In this document: in pieces, positions 18,109 through 28,247 of the stretch
Position numbering within the stretch: the stretch's first letter is position 1
Layout: each line of letters begins with the position of its first letter
Source of the DNA: Actinomycetota bacterium
GTDB lineage: Bacteria; Actinomycetota; Actinomycetes; Actinomycetales; Dermatophilaceae
Direction: 5' to 3'
NCBI GenBank assembly: GCA_020161815.1
Contig: JAIUOP010000002.1
Span: forward strand, 310,001 to 374,000
Length of the DNA stretch: 64,000 bases
Translations under genes and position numbers: made by a program
Notes under the pieces: model-generated
What the model saw: the letters and a program-made list of their open reading frames with translations, nothing else
What the model was told of the DNA's origin: nothing
Databases searched by the model: none

Positions 18109-19566
18109 TCAGCTGTGGGGCATGAGCTGTTGGTAGATCGGGGCCTGTCCGTGCACGGCATCGCCGATCCGGTGCACGCGCAAGGCATTGGTCGACCCCG
18201 GGATCCCGGGTGGTGACCCGGCGACGATGACCACGAGGTCGCCCTCCGCCACGCGATCGTGGCCCAGGAGCACCTCGTCCACCTGGATGGCGTACTCGTC
18301 GGTGTGCTGCACGTCCGGCACGAGGAAGGTCTCCACACCCCAGGACAGCGACAGCTGGGAGCGTGTCCACTGCTTGGGGGTGAACGCGAGGATGGGGATG
18401 CGCGGTCGCACGCGGGCCAGCCGTCGTGAGGTGTCACCGCTCGAGGTGAAGGTGATGAGCAGCTTCGCCCCCACGAGGTCGCCGATCTCGGCCGCCGCCG
18501 CGGTCACTGCACCGCCCTTGGAGTTCGGGCGGGTGTCGAGCGGTCGGATGCGATGCAGGCCGTGGGTCTCGGTGTTCTCGATGATCCGGGCCATGGTGCG
18601 CACCGCCTCGAACGGGTGGGCGCCCATGGACGTCTCGCCCGAGAGCATCACCGCGTCGGCGCCGTCGAGCACCGCGTTGGCGGCATCCGAGGCCTCCGCC
18701 CGCGTGGGGCGCGAGTTCTCGACCATCGACTCGAGCACCTGGGTGGCCACGATGACCGGCTTGGCGCGACGGCGGGCGATCTCGCAGGCGCGCTTCTGGA
18801 CGAGCGGGACCTCCTCGAGCGGCATCTCCACCCCGAGGTCACCGCGCGCGACCATGACACCGTCGAAGGCGCGGATGATCTCGTCGAGGTTGTCCACCGC
18901 CTGGGGCTTCTCGATCTTGGCGATCACGGGGAGGCGGATCCCGATCTCGTCCATGATGGCGTGCACGTCCCGCAGGTCCTTGGCGCTGCGCACGAAGGAC
19001 AGGGCGATGAGGTCGACCTTGAGCTTGAGCGCCCAGCGCAGGTCCTCCTTGTCCTTCTCGGACAGGGCCGGGACGCTCATCGCGGCGCCGGGGACGTTGA
19101 TGCCCTTGTTGTTGGAGAGCACACCGCCCTCGACCACCTCGCAGACGACATCGGTCTCGGTGACCTCGAGCACGGTGAGCGCCAGCTTGCCGTCGTCGAT
19201 GAGGAGGCGGTGGCCGGGCTCGACGTCGCCGGGCAGGCCGGCATACGTCGTGCCGACCTCGTGCACGTCGCCGGGGACGTCACGCGTGGTGATCGTGAAC
19301 CGGGCCCCGGCCTCGAGGAGGACCGGGCCCCCGGCGAAGCGACCGGTGCGGATCTTCGGGCCCTGGAGGTCCACGAGGATGCCGACGGCGTGCCCGGACT
19401 CGTCACTGGCCCGCCGCACGTCCATGTAGACCTGCTCGTGCACGGCGTACTCGCCGTGGGAGAGGTTCAACCGGGCCACGTCCATGCCCGCATCCACGAG
19501 GGCGCGGATGTTCTCCGGGGACGAGGTGGCGGGACCGATCGTGCAGACGATCTTGGCGCGGCGCAT
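18109..19566 (-). CDS. pyk: Pyruvate kinase
   Basis: A 485-residue glycolytic enzyme transferring phosphate from PEP to ADP. The TIM barrel has RRAKIVCTIGPAT, VARLNLSHGE, catalytic Lys in KIEKPQAVDNLDE, Mg-binding MVARGDLGVEMPLEEVP and SGETSMGAHP; a small B domain interrupts it at about residues 70-170, and the C-terminal domain ends KLLITFTSSGDTSR and later segments. ATG 19566 (MRRAKIV) is chosen over the ATG at 19575; it matches family starts and has AGGA upstream. The 63-nt gap before it holds two adjacent operator palindromes, so the gene is probably transcribed on its own. Confidence 0.96.
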   Translation of the reverse strand: MRRAKIVCTIGPATSSPENIRALVDAGMDVARLNLSHGEYAVHEQVYMDVRRASDESGHAVGILVDLQGPKIRTGRFAGGPVLLEAGARFTITTRDVPGDVHEVGTTYAGLPGDVEPGHRLLIDDGKLALTVLEVTETDVVCEVVEGGVLSNNKGINVPGAAMSVPALSEKDKEDLRWALKLKVDLIALSFVRSAKDLRDVHAIMDEIGIRLPVIAKIEKPQAVDNLDEIIRAFDGVMVARGDLGVEMPLEEVPLVQKRACEIARRRAKPVIVATQVLESMVENSRPTRAEASDAANAVLDGADAVMLSGETSMGAHPFEAVRTMARIIENTETHGLHRIRPLDTRPNSKGGAVTAAAAEIGDLVGAKLLITFTSSGDTSRRLARVRPRIPILAFTPKQWTRSQLSLSWGVETFLVPDVQHTDEYAIQVDEVLLGHDRVAEGDLVVIVAGSPPGIPGSTNALRVHRIGDAVHGQAPIYQQLMPHS

Positions 19567-19582
19567 GGCGATCATCCTACTG

Positions 19583-19596
19583 TGTAAGCGCTTACA
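19583..19596. promoter_or_regulatory. LacI-family-type operator upstream of pyk
   Basis: Perfect 14-bp palindrome TGTAAGCGCTTACA with the central CG typical of LacI/CcpA-type cre sites. It begins 17 bases upstream of the pyk ATG, so bound repressor would block the promoter or early elongation. Confidence 0.65.
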
Positions 19597-19614
19597 ACGT
19601 GACGGGGGTCACGT
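19597..19614. promoter_or_regulatory. CRP/GlxR-like site upstream of pyk
   Basis: ACGTGACGGGGGTCACGT: GTGA-N6-TCAC half-sites as bound by CRP/FNR-family regulators, flanked by further complementary bases. It directly abuts the LacI-type palindrome and ends 15 bases after the gltD stop. Confidence 0.55.
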
Positions 19615-19629
19615 CGTGTCCGGGACCGG

Positions 19630-21090
19630 TCAGACGAGGAGCGGACGGTCGGTCGGCTCGATCGGGCGGGGCAGCGGGGAGGGACGCCCCGAGAGGAAGC
19701 TGTCCACGCCCTGGGCTGCCGAGCGGCCCTCGGCGATCGCCCACACGATGAGCGACTGGCCCCGGCCGGCATCGCCGGCGACGAAGACCCCGGGCACCGA
19801 CGTCTGGTAGTCGCGGCCACGCACGATGTTGCCGCGCGCGTCCAGCTCGACCCCGAGCTGCTCGACCAGGCCGGAGCGCTGCGGGCCGAGGAAGCCCATC
19901 GCGAGCAGCACCAGCTGGGCCGGCAGCTCGCGCTCGGTGCCCTCGATCTTCTCGAAGCCGGACTCCCCCATGACCACCTCGTGCAGGCGCAGGCCGGCCA
20001 CCTTGCCGTCGGCGTCGCCGACGATCTCACTGGTGCTCACGGCATACACCCGCTCGCCACCCTCCTCGTGGGCCGAGGCGACGCGGAAGATCGTCGGGTA
20101 GGTCGGCCACGGCTGGGTCGCCGGTCGGTCGGCGCCCGGCTGCGGCATGATCTCGAGGCTGGTCACCGACTTCGCACCCTGGCGGAGCGCGGTGCCGATG
20201 CAGTCGGCCCCGGTGTCGCCACCACCGATGACGATGACGTCCTTGCCGGCCGCGGAGACCTGCCCCTCCACCGTTTCCCCGAGGGCAACTCGGTTGCTCG
20301 GGGGGAGGTAGTCCATGGCCTGGTGGACCCCGTCCAGCTCCCGACCGGGCACCGGCAGGTCGCGGGGCACGGTCGCACCGATGGCGAGCACGACGGCGTC
20401 GAAGCGGGCCCGCAGGCGGCTGCCGGTGAGCTCGCCGCCGACGTCCACGCCACTGCGGAAGATGGTGCCCTCGGCCTGCATCTGGGCCAGGCGACGGTCG
20501 AGGACCGCCTTCTCCATCTTGAACTCGGGGATGCCGTAGCGCAGCAGGCCGCCGGGGCGGTCGGCACGCTCGTAGACGGCCACCGTGTGCCCGGCGCGCG
20601 TGAGCTGCTGGGCAGCGGCCAGGCCCGCCGGACCGGAGCCGACGACGGCGACCGTCTTGCCGGTGAGTCGCTCGGGCGCCAGCGGCTGGACACCCTGCGC
20701 CTCGAAGGCCCGCTCGATCGTCGTGACCTCGACCTGCTTGATCGTCACCGCCGGCTGGTTGATGCCGAGGACGCAGGCGGTCTCGCACGGTGCCGGGCAG
20801 AGCCGCCCGGTGAACTCGGGGAAGTTGTTCGTCGCGTGCAGTCGCTCGATGGCACTGCGCCAGTCACCGCGCCAGGCCAGGTCGTTCCACTCGGGAATGA
20901 GGTTCCCGAGGGGACAACCGCTGTGGCAGAACGGGATTCCGCAGTCCATGCAGCGTCCCGCCTGACGCTGGAGCTGGCTGGTGTCCTGCGCCTCGTAGAC
21001 CTCCTTCCAGTCCTTGATGCGGACCGGCACCGGTCGGCGCTGGGGCAGCTCGCGCTCGCGCGTGGTGAGAAAGCCTTGTGGGTCAGCCAC
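19630..21090 (-). CDS. gltD: Glutamate synthase small (beta) subunit
   Basis: A 486-residue NADPH-dependent FAD protein that passes electrons to GltB. The N-terminal region has the cysteine clusters for 4Fe-4S centres ([17 protein letters not shown], then CPAPCETAC). The FAD site is [17 protein letters not shown] (about residue 150), the NADPH site [17 protein letters not shown], and [14 protein letters not shown] closes the FAD fold. GTG 21090 overlaps the gltB end by 8 nt (GTGGCTGA), implying translational coupling. Length fits the family. Confidence 0.96.
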   Translation of the reverse strand: MADPQGFLTTRERELPQRRPVPVRIKDWKEVYEAQDTSQLQRQAGRCMDCGIPFCHSGCPLGNLIPEWNDLAWRGDWRSAIERLHATNNFPEFTGRLCPAPCETACVLGINQPAVTIKQVEVTTIERAFEAQGVQPLAPERLTGKTVAVVGSGPAGLAAAQQLTRAGHTVAVYERADRPGGLLRYGIPEFKMEKAVLDRRLAQMQAEGTIFRSGVDVGGELTGSRLRARFDAVVLAIGATVPRDLPVPGRELDGVHQAMDYLPPSNRVALGETVEGQVSAAGKDVIVIGGGDTGADCIGTALRQGAKSVTSLEIMPQPGADRPATQPWPTYPTIFRVASAHEEGGERVYAVSTSEIVGDADGKVAGLRLHEVVMGESGFEKIEGTERELPAQLVLLAMGFLGPQRSGLVEQLGVELDARGNIVRGRDYQTSVPGVFVAGDAGRGQSLIVWAIAEGRSAAQGVDSFLSGRPSPLPRPIEPTDRPLLV

Positions 21091-24000
21091 GGGATGCCTC
21101 CATGATTCGTTCCCAGACCTGGGTGCCGTCGACGTCGAGGCCCTCGGTGAGCGCCTGCTCACGCACGTCGAGGACGCGCTGGTAGTCCCGCGGCAGCACG
21201 AGGGTGAAGCGCTCGACCGACTGCGGCCAGTCGGCGAGCAGGCGGGCCGCGACGGCCGACTCGGTCCATCGGACGTGCTTCTCGAGCAGGTCCCGCACGA
21301 CCGCGAGGTCACGCTCGCGCAGGGGCAGCAGGTCGACGAGCTCGCCGTTGACATTGGCCGGGTCGAGGTCGAGGACGTAGGCCACGCCGCCGGACATGCC
21401 GGCCGCGACATTGCGGCCCGTGGGACCGAGGATCATCGCGATGCCTCCGGTCATGTACTCGAGGCCGTGGTCGCCGACGCCCTCGACGACGGCGGTGGCA
21501 CCGGAGTTGCGGACGCAGAAGCGCTCCCCCACTCGGCCGCGCAGGTAGATCTCGCCGGACGTGGCGCCGTAGCCGATGACGTTCCCGGCGATGACGTTCT
21601 CCTCGGCCACGAGCGGGCTGCTCGTCGAGGGGCGGACCGTGAGCCGGCCACCCGAGAGGCCCTTGCCGACGTAGTCGTTGCCGTCGCCCACCAGGCGCAG
21701 GGTGACGCCGGCCGGCAGGAAGGCCCCGAAGCTCTGTCCGGCCGACCCGGTGAGGGTCAGGTCGATGGTGTGGTCGGGCAGGCCATGGGGGTGGGCCTTG
21801 GTGACCTCGTGCCCGAGCATGGTGCCGACGGTGCGGTTGACATTGCGCACGCCCAGGCTGGCGCTCACCGGCACCCCGTCGACGATGGCGTCGCGCGAGA
21901 GCGCGATGAGCTGGTGGTCGAGTGCCTTCTCGAGTCCGTGGTCCTGGCCGATGAGCTGCCGGCGGCCGGAGCCGTCGGGGCTGTCGACCTCGGCGAGGAT
22001 CGGGGCGAGGTCGAGCCCGCTGGCCTTCCAATGGGCCACGGCCTTCTGGGTGTCCAGGGCAGCGATCTCGCCGACGGCCTCGGCGATGCTGCGGTAGCCC
22101 AGGGCGGCCAGGTGCTCACGCACCTCTTCGGCGATGTACTCGAAGAAGGTCTCGACGAACTCCGGCTTGCCGGTGAAGCGCGCCCGCAGCTCGGGGTTCT
22201 GGGTCGCGATGCCCACCGGGCAGGTGTCGAGGTGGCAGACGCGCATGAGGATGCAGCCCGACACCACCAGCGGGGCGGTGGCGAAGCCGAACTCCTCGGC
22301 GCCCAGGAGGGCGGCGATGACGACATCGCGGCCGGTCTTGATCTGCCCGTCCACCTGGACGACGATCCGGTCGCGCAGGCCGTTGAGCACCAGCGTCTGC
22401 TGGGTCTCGGCGAGGCCGAGCTCCCAGGGCCCACCCGCGTGCTTGAGGCTGGTCAGCGGTGAGGCACCGGTGCCGCCGTCGTGGCCGGAGATGAGGACGA
22501 CGTCGGCGTGCGCCTTGGACACGCCCGCCGCGACCGTGCCGACCCCGACCTCGGAGACCAGCTTGACGTGGATCCGGGCCTGGGGGTTGGCGTTCTTCAG
22601 GTCGTGGATCAGCTGGGCCAGGTCCTCGATGGAGTAGATGTCGTGGTGCGGAGGCGGGCTGATCAGGCCCACGCCGGGCGTGCTGTGCCGGGTGCGCGCG
22701 ACCCAGGGGTAGACCTTCTGGCCGGGCAGCTGCCCGCCCTCACCGGGCTTGGCGCCCTGGGCCATCTTGATCTGGATGTCGTCGGCGTGGGTGAGGTACA
22801 TCGAGGTCACGCCGAAGCGTCCGGAGGCGACCTGCTTGATCGCCGAGCGACGCTCGGGGTCGAGCAGCCGCTCCTCGTCCTCGCCGCCCTCACCGGTGTT
22901 GGAGCGACCACCCAGGTGGTTCATCGCGATGGCGAGCGTCTGGTGCGCCTCCATGCTGATCGAGCCGTAGCTCATCGCCCCCGTGTTGAAGCGCTTGACG
23001 ATCTCGGAGACCGGCTCGACCTCCTCGATCGGGACCGGCTGGCGGGTCGGCGTGAACTCGAAGAGCCCGCGCAGGGTCATCAGGCGACCCGCCTGCTCGT
23101 CGATCCGTCGGGTGTACTGCTTGAAGATGTCGTAGCGCTTGGTGCGCGTCGCGTGCTGGAGGCGGAAGACGGTGTCGGGGTCGAACAGGTGCGGCTCACC
23201 CTCGCGCCGCCACTGGTACTCACCGCCGACGTTGAGCTTGCGGTGCGCGGGCTGCACGCCGTCCGGGGGGTATGCCGCGGCGTGCCGGGCCGCTGCCTCG
23301 GCGGCGATGACGTCGAGCCCCACTCCCCCGAGCTGGCTGACGGTGCCGGTGAAGTAGCGGTCGACGAGCTCCTGCGAGAGGCCGAGGGCCTCGAAGACCT
23401 GCGCCCCGCGGTAGGAGGCCACGGTCGAGATGCCCATCTTCGACATCACCTTGAGCACGCCCTTGCCGAGCGCCTTGATGAGGTTCTTGACGGCCTGCTC
23501 CTGGGTCACCCCGGTGACCGCGCCACTGCGGACGAGGTCCTCCACGCTCTCCATGGCGAGGTAGGGGTTGACGGCCGCGGCCCCGTAGCCCACGAGCAGG
23601 GCGACATGGTGCACCTCGCGCACGTCGCCGGCTTCGACGAGGAGTCCGACGAGGTTGCGGCGCTTGGCGCGGATCAGGTGGTGGTGGACCGCGGAGGTGA
23701 GCAGCAGGGAGGGGATCGGCGCGTGGTCGCGGTCGGAGTCGCGGTCGCTGAGGACGACGAAGCGTGCACCCTCCTCGATCGCCGCCGACACCTCTCCGCA
23801 GATCTCGTCCAGTCGGGCGCGCAGTGCCTCTTCCCCGCCGCTGGCGTCGTAGAGGCCCTTGACGACGACCGTGGAGTAGCCCGGGAGGTCACCGTCGGCG
23901 TTGATGTGGACGATCTTGGCGAGCTCGTCGTTGTCGACGACCGGGAAGTCGAGGACGACCTGGCGCACGTGCGCCGGGCCGCAGTCGAGCAGGTTGCCCT

Positions 24001-25621
24001 CGGGACCGATCGAGGTGCCGAGCGAGGTGACGAGCTCCTCGCGGATGGCGTCCAGGGGCGGGTTGGTGACCTGGGCGAACTGCTGGGTGAAGTAGTCGAA
24101 GAGCAGGCGCGGCTTCTCGGAGAGCACCGCGATCGGGGTGTCCGTCCCCATCGAGCCGAGGGCCTCACCGCCGGTGCGTGCCATCGGCGCCAGGATGATC
24201 CTCAGCTCCTCCTCGGTGTAGCCGAAGGTGCGCTGGCGACGGGCCACGGAGGCGGGCGTGTGGTGGATGTGCTCGCGCTCGGGCAGGTCGGCCAGGCGGA
24301 TCATGCCGGCGTGCAGCCACTCCTCGTAGGGCTCGGCAGCGGCGAGCTGGCCCTTGACCTCCTCGTCGCTGACGATCCGGCCGGCGGCGGTGTCGACGAG
24401 GAACATCCGACCGGGCTGGAGCCGGCCCCGCTTGACGACCCGCTCGCTGGGCAGGTCGAGCACACCGCTCTCCGAGGCCAGGACCACCAGGCCGTCGTCG
24501 GTCACCCAGTAGCGGCCGGGGCGCAGGCCGTTGCGGTCGAGCACGGCACCGACGACGGTGCCGTCGGTGAAGGTGACGCAGGCCGGTCCGTCCCAGGGCT
24601 CCATGAAGGTTGAGTGGAACTCGTAGAAGGCGCGCCGCGCCGGGTCCATGTCGGCATGGTTCTCCCACGCCTCCGGGATCATCATGAGCACCGCGTGCGG
24701 CAGCGAACGCCCGCCGAGGTGGAGCAGCTCGAGCACCTCGTCGAAGGACGCCGAGTCCGAGGCCCCGGGCGTGCAGATCGGGAAGAGGCGGCGCAGGTCG
24801 CCTCCGATGACGTCGGACTCGAGCTGGTCCTCACGGGCGTGCATCCAGTTGCGGTTGCCCTTGACCGTGTTGATCTCGCCGTTGTGGGCGATGAGGCGGT
24901 ACGGGTGGGCCAGCGGCCAGCTCGGGAAGGTGTTCGTCGAGAAGCGGGAGTGGACCAGGGCCAGCTCGGAGGCGAAGCGGGCGTCCGAGAGGTCGGGGAA
25001 GAAGGGCTCGAGCTGCCCGGTGGTGAGCATCCCCTTGTAGACGATGGTGCGCGCCGACAGGGACGGGAAGTAGACGTTGAGCTCCCGCTCGGCGCGCTTG
25101 CGCAGGCCGAACGCGAGGCGGTCCAGCTCGATCCCGGAGACCTCACCCTCGAGCGAGGTGACGAAGACCTGTGCGAACCAGGGCATGCACTCGCGGGCCA
25201 TGGTCCCCACGATGTCGATCGTCGCGGGCACGTCCCGCCACCCGAGGACCCCCAGGCCCTCCTCGCGGGCCAGGTCGCCGATCCGCGCGATCGCCTCGAC
25301 CCGAGCGCTCGCCTCACGCGGCAGATAGGCCATGCCCACGGCATACCGGCCGGCCGGGGGAAGGGCGAAGTCGACGACCTCACGAAGGAAGCCGTCGGGG
25401 ACCTGCGTGAGGATGCCGGCCCCGTCACCGACGAGCGGGTCGGCACCGGTCGCCCCGCGGTGGTCGAGGTTGCGGAGGGCATCGAGGGCGTGCACCACGA
25501 TGTCGTGCCCGGCGCTGCCACGCATCGTCGCCACGAAGGCCACCCCGCAGGCGTCGTGCTCGTGGGCGCGCGAATACAGGCCCTGGTCAGCGGGCTGTGC
25601 GGAGAAGAGCGTGGCAGTCAC
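21083..25621 (-). CDS. gltB: Glutamate synthase large (alpha) subunit
   Basis: A 1,512-residue enzyme making two glutamates from glutamine and 2-oxoglutarate. A propeptide ends before catalytic Cys25 ([12 protein letters not shown]) of the class II amidotransferase domain (to about residue 420). Then follow the central domain, the FMN/2-oxoglutarate barrel ([56 protein letters not shown]), the 3Fe-4S loop [17 protein letters not shown] near residue 1130, and the C-terminal glycine-rich beta-helix. GTG 25621 gives exactly the expected short propeptide. A 185-bp upstream region separates it from lgt and holds an inverted repeat. Confidence 0.97.
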   Translation of the reverse strand: MTATLFSAQPADQGLYSRAHEHDACGVAFVATMRGSAGHDIVVHALDALRNLDHRGATGADPLVGDGAGILTQVPDGFLREVVDFALPPAGRYAVGMAYLPREASARVEAIARIGDLAREEGLGVLGWRDVPATIDIVGTMARECMPWFAQVFVTSLEGEVSGIELDRLAFGLRKRAERELNVYFPSLSARTIVYKGMLTTGQLEPFFPDLSDARFASELALVHSRFSTNTFPSWPLAHPYRLIAHNGEINTVKGNRNWMHAREDQLESDVIGGDLRRLFPICTPGASDSASFDEVLELLHLGGRSLPHAVLMMIPEAWENHADMDPARRAFYEFHSTFMEPWDGPACVTFTDGTVVGAVLDRNGLRPGRYWVTDDGLVVLASESGVLDLPSERVVKRGRLQPGRMFLVDTAAGRIVSDEEVKGQLAAAEPYEEWLHAGMIRLADLPEREHIHHTPASVARRQRTFGYTEEELRIILAPMARTGGEALGSMGTDTPIAVLSEKPRLLFDYFTQQFAQVTNPPLDAIREELVTSLGTSIGPEGNLLDCGPAHVRQVVLDFPVVDNDELAKIVHINADGDLPGYSTVVVKGLYDASGGEEALRARLDEICGEVSAAIEEGARFVVLSDRDSDRDHAPIPSLLLTSAVHHHLIRAKRRNLVGLLVEAGDVREVHHVALLVGYGAAAVNPYLAMESVEDLVRSGAVTGVTQEQAVKNLIKALGKGVLKVMSKMGISTVASYRGAQVFEALGLSQELVDRYFTGTVSQLGGVGLDVIAAEAAARHAAAYPPDGVQPAHRKLNVGGEYQWRREGEPHLFDPDTVFRLQHATRTKRYDIFKQYTRRIDEQAGRLMTLRGLFEFTPTRQPVPIEEVEPVSEIVKRFNTGAMSYGSISMEAHQTLAIAMNHLGGRSNTGEGGEDEERLLDPERRSAIKQVASGRFGVTSMYLTHADDIQIKMAQGAKPGEGGQLPGQKVYPWVARTRHSTPGVGLISPPPHHDIYSIEDLAQLIHDLKNANPQARIHVKLVSEVGVGTVAAGVSKAHADVVLISGHDGGTGASPLTSLKHAGGPWELGLAETQQTLVLNGLRDRIVVQVDGQIKTGRDVVIAALLGAEEFGFATAPLVVSGCILMRVCHLDTCPVGIATQNPELRARFTGKPEFVETFFEYIAEEVREHLAALGYRSIAEAVGEIAALDTQKAVAHWKASGLDLAPILAEVDSPDGSGRRQLIGQDHGLEKALDHQLIALSRDAIVDGVPVSASLGVRNVNRTVGTMLGHEVTKAHPHGLPDHTIDLTLTGSAGQSFGAFLPAGVTLRLVGDGNDYVGKGLSGGRLTVRPSTSSPLVAEENVIAGNVIGYGATSGEIYLRGRVGERFCVRNSGATAVVEGVGDHGLEYMTGGIAMILGPTGRNVAAGMSGGVAYVLDLDPANVNGELVDLLPLRERDLAVVRDLLEKHVRWTESAVAARLLADWPQSVERFTLVLPRDYQRVLDVREQALTEGLDVDGTQVWERIMEASRG

Positions 25622-25776
25622 GACACATCACCGTCCTCGAAGGAAGGGGCGCGACAGGTGGTCCACACGGAGGGAGGGGTGCGGTCGCGCCGGGACGACA
25701 AAGGGCGCGCGGGCAGCGCTGGCCACGCGTGGGCAGCCTAGCGAGTCCGCTCCCCGTCCCGCCATATGATCGCTCA

Positions 25777-25795
25777 CATCTCATTCTGCGAGATG
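25777..25795. promoter_or_regulatory. Inverted repeat in the gltB promoter region
   Basis: CATCTC and GAGATG around a 7-nt spacer, 155 bases upstream of the gltB GTG, in the otherwise empty gap 25622-25806. TCATAT on the minus strand just downstream could be the -10. The regulator is unknown; an amino-acid-sensing repressor is only a guess. Confidence 0.4.
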
Positions 25796-25806
25796 ATGGC
25801 TTCGGT

Positions 25807-26706
25807 TCAGGATCGGGTCGCGCCGGCCGTCTCGGGGGTTGCGTGGGCCCCGTCGCGGGCGCGTCGCCCGGTGGACCAGACGATCCACACACCGAGGGCG
25901 AACACCACGAGCGAGGTCCAGACGTTGAGTCGTTGACCGAGGATCAGCTCGGCCTGGTCGGTGCGCATCTTCTCGATGATGATCCGCCCGACGGGGTAGC
26001 CGGCGACGTAGAGCCCGAAGAGCTGACCCGGCGCCAGCGATCGACGTCGGTCCACGACGACGAGGACGAGGGCGAGGGCGAGCAGGAAGACCGCCTCGTA
26101 GAGGAAGGTCGGATGGAAGGTGCCCAGGACGACCGGCGCACCCGAGGCGTCGACCACCGCACGACCGGCCGCCTGGTCCCACTCGTGGATGGTCAGCCCC
26201 CAGGGCAGGTCGGTCCGGCCACCATAGAGCTCGTTGTTGAACCAGTTCCCCCAGCGCCCCATCGCCTGGGCCAGGGCGACCCCGGGGGCGGCAGCATCCG
26301 CGAAGGCGAGGAACGGCACGCCGTGGCGCCGACAGCCGATCCAGGCGCCGAGCGCACCGAGGGCGATCGCCCCCCAGATGCCCAGGCCGCCCTCCCAGAT
26401 GCGCAGCGCATGCCACGGGTTGCCACCCTTGCCGAAGTACGGCTCCGGCGTGGTCAGGACGTGGTAGAGGCGACCACCCACGATGCCGAAGAGGACGGCA
26501 TACAAGGAGACGTCGAGCACGACGCCGGGCTCGGCACCGCGATCACGCATCCGCCGGTCGGCGACCCAGATGGCCACCATGATCCCGGCGAGGATGCACA
26601 GGGCATAGGCCCGCAGCGGTATGCCGAACAGGTGCCAGACGCCCACGGTCGGGCTCGGCATCGCCTGGGGCAGGGCCAGCCCGACCGTCGCGGCCAGCGG
26701 GCTCAC
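25807..26706 (-). CDS. lgt: Prolipoprotein diacylglyceryl transferase
   Basis: A 299-residue inner-membrane enzyme that moves diacylglycerol from phosphatidylglycerol to the lipobox cysteine. About seven helices are visible. The Lgt signature is GRWGNWFNNELYG near residue 150; RIWEGGLGIWGA corresponds to the conserved region before it, and YPVGRIIIEKMRTDQAE holds the essential C-terminal arginine. GTG 26706 directly abuts the TAG of the DsbA-like gene, so the two are cotranscribed. In many actinobacteria lgt directly follows trpA; here the VKOR and DsbA genes lie between. Confidence 0.95.
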   Translation of the reverse strand: MSPLAATVGLALPQAMPSPTVGVWHLFGIPLRAYALCILAGIMVAIWVADRRMRDRGAEPGVVLDVSLYAVLFGIVGGRLYHVLTTPEPYFGKGGNPWHALRIWEGGLGIWGAIALGALGAWIGCRRHGVPFLAFADAAAPGVALAQAMGRWGNWFNNELYGGRTDLPWGLTIHEWDQAAGRAVVDASGAPVVLGTFHPTFLYEAVFLLALALVLVVVDRRRSLAPGQLFGLYVAGYPVGRIIIEKMRTDQAELILGQRLNVWTSLVVFALGVWIVWSTGRRARDGAHATPETAGATRS

Positions 26707-27474
26707 CTACTTCGTCGCCTTGGCGACGGCGGCCTTGAGCAGGTCCGGGGTGGCGATGGTCTTGATGTCCACGAGCTCGCCGTTGATCTTGTAGGTCGGC
26801 GTCCCCTGGATGCCCTCGGTGCCGAAGGCGTTCTTGTCGACCGCGTTGACGTAGTTGGTGTACTTGCCCACCTCGACGCAGGTCTGCCACGTGTCGAGCG
26901 CAGCGCCACTGAGGCCGGCGCCCTCGGCGAGCTTCTTCAGGCCCGCCACGGTCCAGCCGCTGCCCTCCGTCGGCTGGTTGAGGTAGGCCGCGTCGTGGAA
27001 CTCCTGGAACTTGCCGTCCTCGGCGGCGCAGAAGGCGCCATTGGCGGCGAGCACCGAGCCGTCGTTGCCGAGCTTGCGGTCGAGGAAGTTGAGCACGTGG
27101 TACTGGAGCTTGATGTCACCGGCCTGCGCCAGCTCGGCGAGCGTGCTGCCGAGGATCCCCTCGGCCTGCTGGCAGGCGGGGCACTGGAAGTCCTCGAAGA
27201 CCTCGACCGTGGGCGCGCCCGCCTTGGGCGTGGCGTCGGCGAAGGCGGGGTATGCCGTGCCCATCGTCGCGCCGGCCGGCGTGGCGTTGCCGTCGCCCTT
27301 GGCCTCCTTCGTCGCCGACACCTGGGACCAGACGACGCCCCCGACGACGGCCACGATGGCGAGCACCGCGACGACGGCGGCGATGACGATCTTGTTGGCG
27401 CCGCCGCCGGAGGCCTTGGACGCTGCCTGGATCTTGGCCTGGCGGTCGGCGCCGGCGTTGCTCTTCTGGGCCAT
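26707..27474 (-). CDS. Membrane-anchored DsbA-like thiol oxidoreductase
   Basis: A 255-residue exported protein. A positively charged N-terminus is followed by a membrane anchor (residues about 28-50, IVIAAVVAVLAIVAVVGGVV), then a thioredoxin-fold domain with active-site CPAC in FEDFQCPACQQAE, a helical insertion, and the cis-Pro loop GIQGTPTYKINGE. Another pair, CAAEDGK and WQTCVEV, may form a structural disulfide. ATG 27474 has GGAGG upstream. It lies between VKOR and lgt genes; VKOR is the expected reoxidising partner. Confidence 0.9.
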   Translation of the reverse strand: MAQKSNAGADRQAKIQAASKASGGGANKIVIAAVVAVLAIVAVVGGVVWSQVSATKEAKGDGNATPAGATMGTAYPAFADATPKAGAPTVEVFEDFQCPACQQAEGILGSTLAELAQAGDIKLQYHVLNFLDRKLGNDGSVLAANGAFCAAEDGKFQEFHDAAYLNQPTEGSGWTVAGLKKLAEGAGLSGAALDTWQTCVEVGKYTNYVNAVDKNAFGTEGIQGTPTYKINGELVDIKTIATPDLLKAAVAKATK

Positions 27475-27540
27475 CGGGGGGTGTCCTCCGTGTGGTCGGG
27501 GCGACGGTCGGGCCGCGCACTGGGTGTTGATGGTAGGTCG

Positions 27541-27560
27541 TGAGGCTGGGAGTTGCCTCA
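27541..27560. terminator. Weak hairpin at the VKOR gene end
   Basis: TGAGGC (27541-27546) pairs with GCCTCA (27555-27560) around 8 nt; its outer bases include the VKOR stop codon. It may only reduce readthrough into the DsbA-like gene. Confidence 0.35.
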
Positions 27561-28247
27561 GAGGAAGAGGCGGTGCCCCCACTTGAGGAGTTCCATGATC
27601 ACCAGGATCGCGAACCAGGCGATGAGCCCGACGGCGAACCAGCCCTTGGAGACCAGGGCAACCGCCCTCGCGTCGGCCCGCGGGGACAGGAAGAGGTTGC
27701 CCTCGAGGATGTTCCACTGGGTCATCGAGGTGAAGACGAAGGTCGTGGAGACGGTGACGAGCAGGCACCACGGGCAGAGCGCGCCGATGACGAAGGTCGA
27801 CTGGTAGAGCAGCCAGTACGCGAAGATCACGCCGAGCAGATAGCAGACGTTGGCCGTGAACATGAACCAGCGCGGGAAGCGCACCCCGGCCAGCGAGGCC
27901 ACCGCGATCGTCATGACGACCGGCTCGGAGACCAGGCCGAGGAAGGCGTTCGGGAAGCCGAAGACATTGGCCTGCCAGGTGCTGCCGACCTTGGAGCAGT
28001 CGAGGATGGCGTTGATCGAGCAGTAGGACGAGGCGTTCGGGTTCTTGGCCAGGGCGATCGCCTCGATCGACAGCGCCGCCGCCGCGATCAGGCTGAGGAT
28101 GGCGAAGACGAGCATCTCGCCGAAGAGGCGCCCCCGCTTCCGCGCAGCGAGGGAGGCGATGTCGCCCAGATCCTCCGCGCGGCGGGCATCACGGGCGCGG
28201 GTGCCGCGCATGCCGGTGGGCTCGACCACCTCCGTCACGGTGCTCAT
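27558..28247 (-). CDS. Vitamin K epoxide reductase (VKOR) family protein
   Basis: A 229-residue membrane protein with about five helices that reoxidises DsbA-like proteins and passes electrons to menaquinone. The loop cysteines are in SSYCSINAILDCSKVGSTW and the quinone-side CxxC is ALCPWCLLVT, the full VKOR set. It replaces DsbB, as usual in actinobacteria. ATG 28247 overlaps the trpA stop by 4 nt (ATGA), so it is translationally coupled to the trp operon. A gene for a DsbA-like partner follows after 83 nt. Confidence 0.93.
   Translation of the reverse strand: MSTVTEVVEPTGMRGTRARDARRAEDLGDIASLAARKRGRLFGEMLVFAILSLIAAAALSIEAIALAKNPNASSYCSINAILDCSKVGSTWQANVFGFPNAFLGLVSEPVVMTIAVASLAGVRFPRWFMFTANVCYLLGVIFAYWLLYQSTFVIGALCPWCLLVTVSTTFVFTSMTQWNILEGNLFLSPRADARAVALVSKGWFAVGLIAWFAILVIMELLKWGHRLFL

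Noticed and set aside
22481..24613. Long plus-strand open frame opposite gltB
   Set aside because: Mirror of gltB codons; no motifs and no ribosome-binding site.
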